64,000 nt of DNA from Eubacteriales bacterium (lineage in GTDB: Bacteria; Bacillota; Clostridia; Lachnospirales; Lachnospiraceae): positions 1 through 64,000 of the forward strand of contig JAUNJF010000004.1 in assembly GCA_030533405.1 (NCBI GenBank), read 5' to 3'. Within the stretch, counting starts at the first letter, position 1. The number at the start of each line of letters is the position of its first letter. Positions 62,103-64,000 of this stretch are shown here, one piece after another. Under the pieces are notes generated by a model. That model did no database searches. It was not told the DNA's origin and saw only the letters and a list, made by a program, of their open reading frames with translations. The position numbers and the translations under genes are program-made.

Positions 62103-63851
62103 ATGTTAAAGACATTAGGAAAACATTTATATGGATTCCGCAAAGATTCGGTTATGACACCGGTGTTCATGATTTTAGAAGTAATCATGGAGATGGTAAT
62201 TCCACTTATGATGGCTGCTATTATTGATCAGGGAGTAAATGGCAACAACGGTGCGGGTGATATGGGATTCATCTTTAAGATGGGTGCTTTTATGCTTGTC
62301 GCTGCTTGTGTCGGATTATTTGCAGGTATTATGGGAGGAAAGTATGGAGCGAGAGCTTCTGCAGGATTTGCGAGAAATCTTAGAAAGGGTATGTTTGAGA
62401 ATATTCAGACGTTTTCTTTTTCAAATATAGATAAGTTTTCAACTGCAGGTTTGGTGACACGAATGACAACAGATGTTTCGAATATTCAAAATGCATATCA
62501 GATGATACTGCGAATGTGTATTCGTGCCCCATTTAGTTTGATTATTGCGATGATTATGTCGTTTTCTATCAGTCCAAGACTTGCTAGTATTTATTTGATT
62601 GTAGTGCTTTTACTAGGTTCGCTATTGGCAATCATGACTCGATTTGCAATGAAGTATTTTGGTGAGGCATTCAAGAAATACGATAACATGAATGAAAGTG
62701 TACAGGAAAATGTTTCGGCAATTCGAGTGGTTAAGGCATTCGTTCGAGAGGATTATGAGAAGGAACGTTTTGGTACTGCAAGTGGCAATGTTTACAAGAT
62801 GTTTATCCGTGCGGAGAACATTGTAGTTTCGAATATGCCGGCAATGCAGCTTGCTGTTTATACATGTATTTTGTTGATTTCGTGGTTGGGTGCCAAAATG
62901 ATTGTCGCAAATGATTTGTCGACAGGTAATTTGATGAGTTTGTTGGCATATTGTATGAATATTTTGGTGAGCTTAATGATGCTTTCTATGGCATTTGTTA
63001 TGATTACAATGAGTATTTCCAGCGCGGAGCGTATTGCAGAAGTATTAAATGAAGAAAGTGATATCCAAAATCCAGAGAATCCAGTGATGGAAGTGAAGGA
63101 TGGTAGTATCACATTTAAGCATGTTAATTTTGGTTATCATAAAACGGCTGAAGAGTGGGTATTATCGGATATTGATTTGTCGATTCAATCAGGTGAAACC
63201 ATTGGTATTATCGGAGGAACAGGTAGTTCTAAGAGTTCCTTTGTCAATTTGATTAGTCGTTTGTATGACGCATCTGAAGGTTCTGTTCAGGTGGCAGGCA
63301 TTGATGTGAAGGATTATGATTTGGATGTGCTTCGTAATCAGGTTGCAGTTGTATTGCAGAAGAATGTGTTGTTTTCTGGAACGATTTTAGATAACCTTCG
63401 TTGGGGTAATGAGAATGCTACCGAGGAAGAATGTATTCGTGCATGTCAGTTGGCATGTGCAGATGAATTTATTGAGAATTTCCCGGATAAATATCAGACG
63501 CATATTGAGCAGGGTGGTAGCAATGTATCCGGTGGACAGAAACAGCGTTTGTGTATTGCCAGAGCATTATTAAAGAAACCAAAAATTTTGATTTTAGATG
63601 ATTCAACAAGTGCGGTGGATACTGCCACTGATGCGAGAATCCGTAAAGCATTCCGTGAAGAAATTCCGGGAACGACGAAGTTGATTATTGCACAGCGTAT
63701 ATCTAGTGTGCAGGATGCAGACCGGATTATTGTTTTGGAAAATGGTCATTTGAATGGATTTGGAACACATGATGAGTTACTTGTTAACAATGAGATTTAT
63801 CGCGATATCTATGAGTCACAGACTAAGGGTAGCGGCGATTTTGACGAATAG
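62103..63851 (+). CDS. ABC exporter half-transporter (permease plus ATPase)
   Basis: A 582-residue protein with six membrane helices (to about 310) and an ATPase domain: Walker A variant GGTGSSKSSF, Q-loop AVVLQKNVLFS, signature NVSGGQKQRLCIARAL, Walker B LILDDSTSAVD. The Walker B is followed by Asp-Ser instead of Asp-Glu or Glu, i.e. the catalytic glutamate is Asp, the usual degenerate site in one half of heterodimeric exporters such as LmrCD or TM287/288. The partner gene begins 12 bp later. Confidence 0.9.
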   Translation: MLKTLGKHLYGFRKDSVMTPVFMILEVIMEMVIPLMMAAIIDQGVNGNNGAGDMGFIFKMGAFMLVAACVGLFAGIMGGKYGARASAGFARNLRKGMFENIQTFSFSNIDKFSTAGLVTRMTTDVSNIQNAYQMILRMCIRAPFSLIIAMIMSFSISPRLASIYLIVVLLLGSLLAIMTRFAMKYFGEAFKKYDNMNESVQENVSAIRVVKAFVREDYEKERFGTASGNVYKMFIRAENIVVSNMPAMQLAVYTCILLISWLGAKMIVANDLSTGNLMSLLAYCMNILVSLMMLSMAFVMITMSISSAERIAEVLNEESDIQNPENPVMEVKDGSITFKHVNFGYHKTAEEWVLSDIDLSIQSGETIGIIGGTGSSKSSFVNLISRLYDASEGSVQVAGIDVKDYDLDVLRNQVAVVLQKNVLFSGTILDNLRWGNENATEEECIRACQLACADEFIENFPDKYQTHIEQGGSNVSGGQKQRLCIARALLKKPKILILDDSTSAVDTATDARIRKAFREEIPGTTKLIIAQRISSVQDADRIIVLENGHLNGFGTHDELLVNNEIYRDIYESQTKGSGDFDE

Positions 63852-63863
63852 GAGGTGTAAGAC

Positions 63864-64000
63864 ATGGCACATGAAGGAAAACCAGAAAATGGAAAACCAA
63901 TGGGCGGAAGACCACCTCGTGGTTTTAAAGGACCTCGTGTTGAGAATCCAGGTAAAATTTTGAAGAGACTTGCAGCCTATATTATGAAGTCTTACAAATT
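63864..64000 (+). CDS. ABC exporter half-transporter, partner subunit (partial)
   Basis: Begins at ATG 63864, with AGGAGGTG 8 nt upstream, and runs off the window. The N-terminus is Gly/Pro/Arg-rich (PMGGRPPRGFKGPRVENP) and then enters the transmembrane region (LKRLAAYIMKSYK), as in the second subunit of MarR-linked heterodimeric exporters. Confidence 0.8.
   Translation, partial: MAHEGKPENGKPMGGRPPRGFKGPRVENPGKILKRLAAYIMKSYK

Overview
The window comes from a low-GC, Gram-positive anaerobe, most probably a rumen or gut Lachnospiraceae (Butyrivibrio/Lachnospira/Roseburia-like). The grounds are AT-rich DNA, strong AGGAGG-type ribosome binding sites, Bce-type peptide ABC modules, a lysA decarboxylase, Lys-rich clostridial surface proteins and a hemicellulose glycosidase cluster. 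This is inference from gene content; the genus cannot be fixed from the sequence alone.

Layout. (1) 1-2950: the window opens with the last 17 codons of rpsI. A 73-bp repeat of the rpsI 3' end plus its terminator recurs at 2876-2948 and brackets a 2.8-kb island: a YkgJ cysteine-cluster protein, a small acidic protein, a wrecked SWIM zinc-finger gene, and an antitoxin-like/zeta-toxin pair. (2) 3.0-10.8 kb: a membrane protein ending in a SUKH (SMI1/KNR4) domain and a SUKH-less relative, two TetR regulators, a lipoprotein, an FMN reductase-like protein, a frameshifted S41 peptidase, a rhomboid-like protein and a DUF1349 protein. (3) 10.9-16.4 kb: a Bce/Mac-like peptide ABC transporter with two-component system; a MITE-like hairpin element sits between permease and ATPase. 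(4) 16.5-25.3 kb: small unknowns, an M13 metallopeptidase lipoprotein, a large LRR surface protein, a D-Ala-D-Ala carboxypeptidase (minus strand) and lysA. (5) 25.6-31.1 kb: a second Bce-like module (ATPase, permease, regulator, intramembrane-sensing kinase) preceded by a BceR-like box. (6) 31.3-41.9 kb: an EAL phosphodiesterase with a decayed GGDEF, a ferredoxin-type aldo/keto reductase, then GH8, GH95 (minus), GH31 and GH3, a set suited to intracellular dismantling of xylo- and xyloglucan oligosaccharides. (7) 42-48.3 kb: a second Lys-rich surface protein and an accessory stretch of small, partly broken genes (APH(3')-like pseudogene, 2H phosphoesterase, papain-fold-like protein, AraC regulator plus cupin). 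(8) 48.4-56 kb: TetR plus HD-GYP operon, SdpR/SdpI-like pair under twin perfect operators, Fic protein, PfkB kinase, GGDEF cyclase. (9) 56.2-64 kb: sbcD-sbcC, a DUF285-like repeat protein, a PH-domain protein, and a MarR plus heterodimeric ABC exporter operon that runs off the end.

The strongest leads are the rpsI-end island; a shared CTAAT-N4-ATTAG operator in the promoters of two paralogous TetR genes 42 kb apart; the hairpin element inside a Bce operon, one end of which recurs before the MarR gene; and the SdpRI-like pair with twin operators. Start sites were chosen by ribosome binding site spacing and often differ from the longest open frame. No tRNA, rRNA, CRISPR array, integrase or full-length insertion sequence was seen.
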